From positions 1 through 50,862 of the forward strand of contig CACYKE010000035.1 in NCBI GenBank assembly GCA_902774925.1: a stretch of 50,862 bases of DNA. Direction: 5' to 3'. Positions 50,498 through 50,862 of this stretch are shown here, piece by piece (the first letter of the stretch is position 1; every line of letters begins with the position of its first letter). This DNA comes from an uncultured Prevotellaceae bacterium. Lineage in GTDB: Bacteria; Bacteroidota; Bacteroidia; Bacteroidales; Bacteroidaceae. A program made the position numbers and the translations under genes. Below the pieces are notes generated by a model. It was not told the origin of the DNA, searched no databases, and saw only the letters and a list, made by a program, of their open reading frames with translations.

Positions 50498-50862
50498 CTT
50501 CAATTATTATTGGTTGCTGCAAAGTTAGCGATAATTCCTGAAATGACAATGAAATGAAAAGAAAAAGTACCATTAAACAATAATGATTGTATTGAGTTTC
50601 CTTTTGCTCAGTAGTCTTGACAGAGCCTTTCTTCCGTCCCAACTTCCCACCATTACGAATGTACTGAGCACGCCCCGAATTTAGGCGGTACTTGATATTC
50701 TCCCTTTCGAGTTCGCTACAAGTTGAAAGTGTTGCAATCATTATGGCTGAGAAAAGGGATGGTTTACCATCTTTATCAAAAAGCGAAAACTGTTCCTTCT
50801 GTAGATAAAGGTTGATACAATTGTCTTTCAGTTCCTTCACAGTTGAAAGCACCTCAAAGGCA
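50394..50862 (-). pseudogene. Serine recombinase (resolvase/invertase), C-terminally truncated and cut by the window edge
   Basis: The reading frame enters from the right edge (AFEVLSTVKELKDN) and carries the resolvase core end: LFSAIMIATLSTCSELEREN (helix with the conserved ERE) and RAQYIRNGGKLGRKKGSVKT, the usual segment before the DNA-binding HTH. After about 50600 the frame no longer reads as an HTH but passes through the beta-flower promoter and gene start to a chance stop at 50394. The HTH is therefore missing and the gene is probably inactive, though the N-terminal catalytic serine region lies outside the window. Confidence 0.75.
50520..50527 (-). promoter_or_regulatory. Promoter of the beta-flower gene
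   Basis: The minus-strand -7 box is TAACTTTG, about 22 nt before the ATG at 50497. It lies inside the reading frame of the recombinase remnant. Confidence 0.55.

Overview
The window looks like a chromosomal segment of a Prevotella-type member of the Bacteroidales. Almost every transcription unit starts at a Bacteroidetes-type -7 box (TAnnTTTG, often TTCGTAnnTTTGC). Genes for the Bacteroidetes-only type IX secretion system (porX, porW) are present, as are BACON-type secreted proteins, DUF4834, a LutABC lactate pathway and a phosphatidylserine pathway. No rRNA, CRISPR array or complete insertion sequence is visible.

Layout. 1-5607: a membrane-anchored Kelch/AraC regulator followed by two secreted proteins. 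5608-8066: a small DUF6266-like gene behind a long repeat-bearing leader, a Bax inhibitor-1 family membrane protein and a DUF4332 helix-hairpin-helix protein. 8160-19626: a lactate locus (a 1036-residue FAD/Fe-S D-lactate-type dehydrogenase on the minus strand; lactate permease and lutABC on the plus strand) interrupted by a secreted-protein/DUF3160/CapA operon. 19630-26927: an apparent eight-gene minus-strand operon (MATE exporter, cytidylate-kinase-like protein, phosphoesterase, rmlB, purT, fdtA-like, GNAT, fdtB-like) for a dTDP-amino-sugar; its last gene is broken by a deletion-frameshift. 27029-34677: housekeeping genes tadA, birA, pyrH, DUF4834, pssA, psd, dnaE. 34743-41659: trxA, then a minus-strand operon aroA-porW-porX-tsaE. 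41911-41983: tRNA-Pro(GGG). 42000-50862: a visibly more AT-rich accessory region with unknown genes, an excisionase-like HTH protein, a five-gene operon containing three zinc-ribbon membrane proteins and a WG-repeat/TonB protein, a 5-fold beta-flower protein, and a serine recombinase fragment running off the right edge.

The most unusual signal is a scattered family of 7- and 8-bp-period tandem arrays that fill gaps between genes (for example 8071-8098, 16867-16890, 17644-17667, 28974-29010, 30861-30888, 35576-35607, 37176-37220). In several places they have become coding sequence: an in-frame insertion inside TsaE, the signal-peptide-like stretch joining a small Cys-rich membrane protein to PorW, and the C-terminal tails of AroA and the MATE protein. 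Two further regulatory architectures stand out: an interlocked, apparently leaderless divergent promoter between tadA and birA, and a ~125-nt laddered hairpin in the leader of the zinc-ribbon operon. All functional names come from reading the translated sequences; no database search was run.
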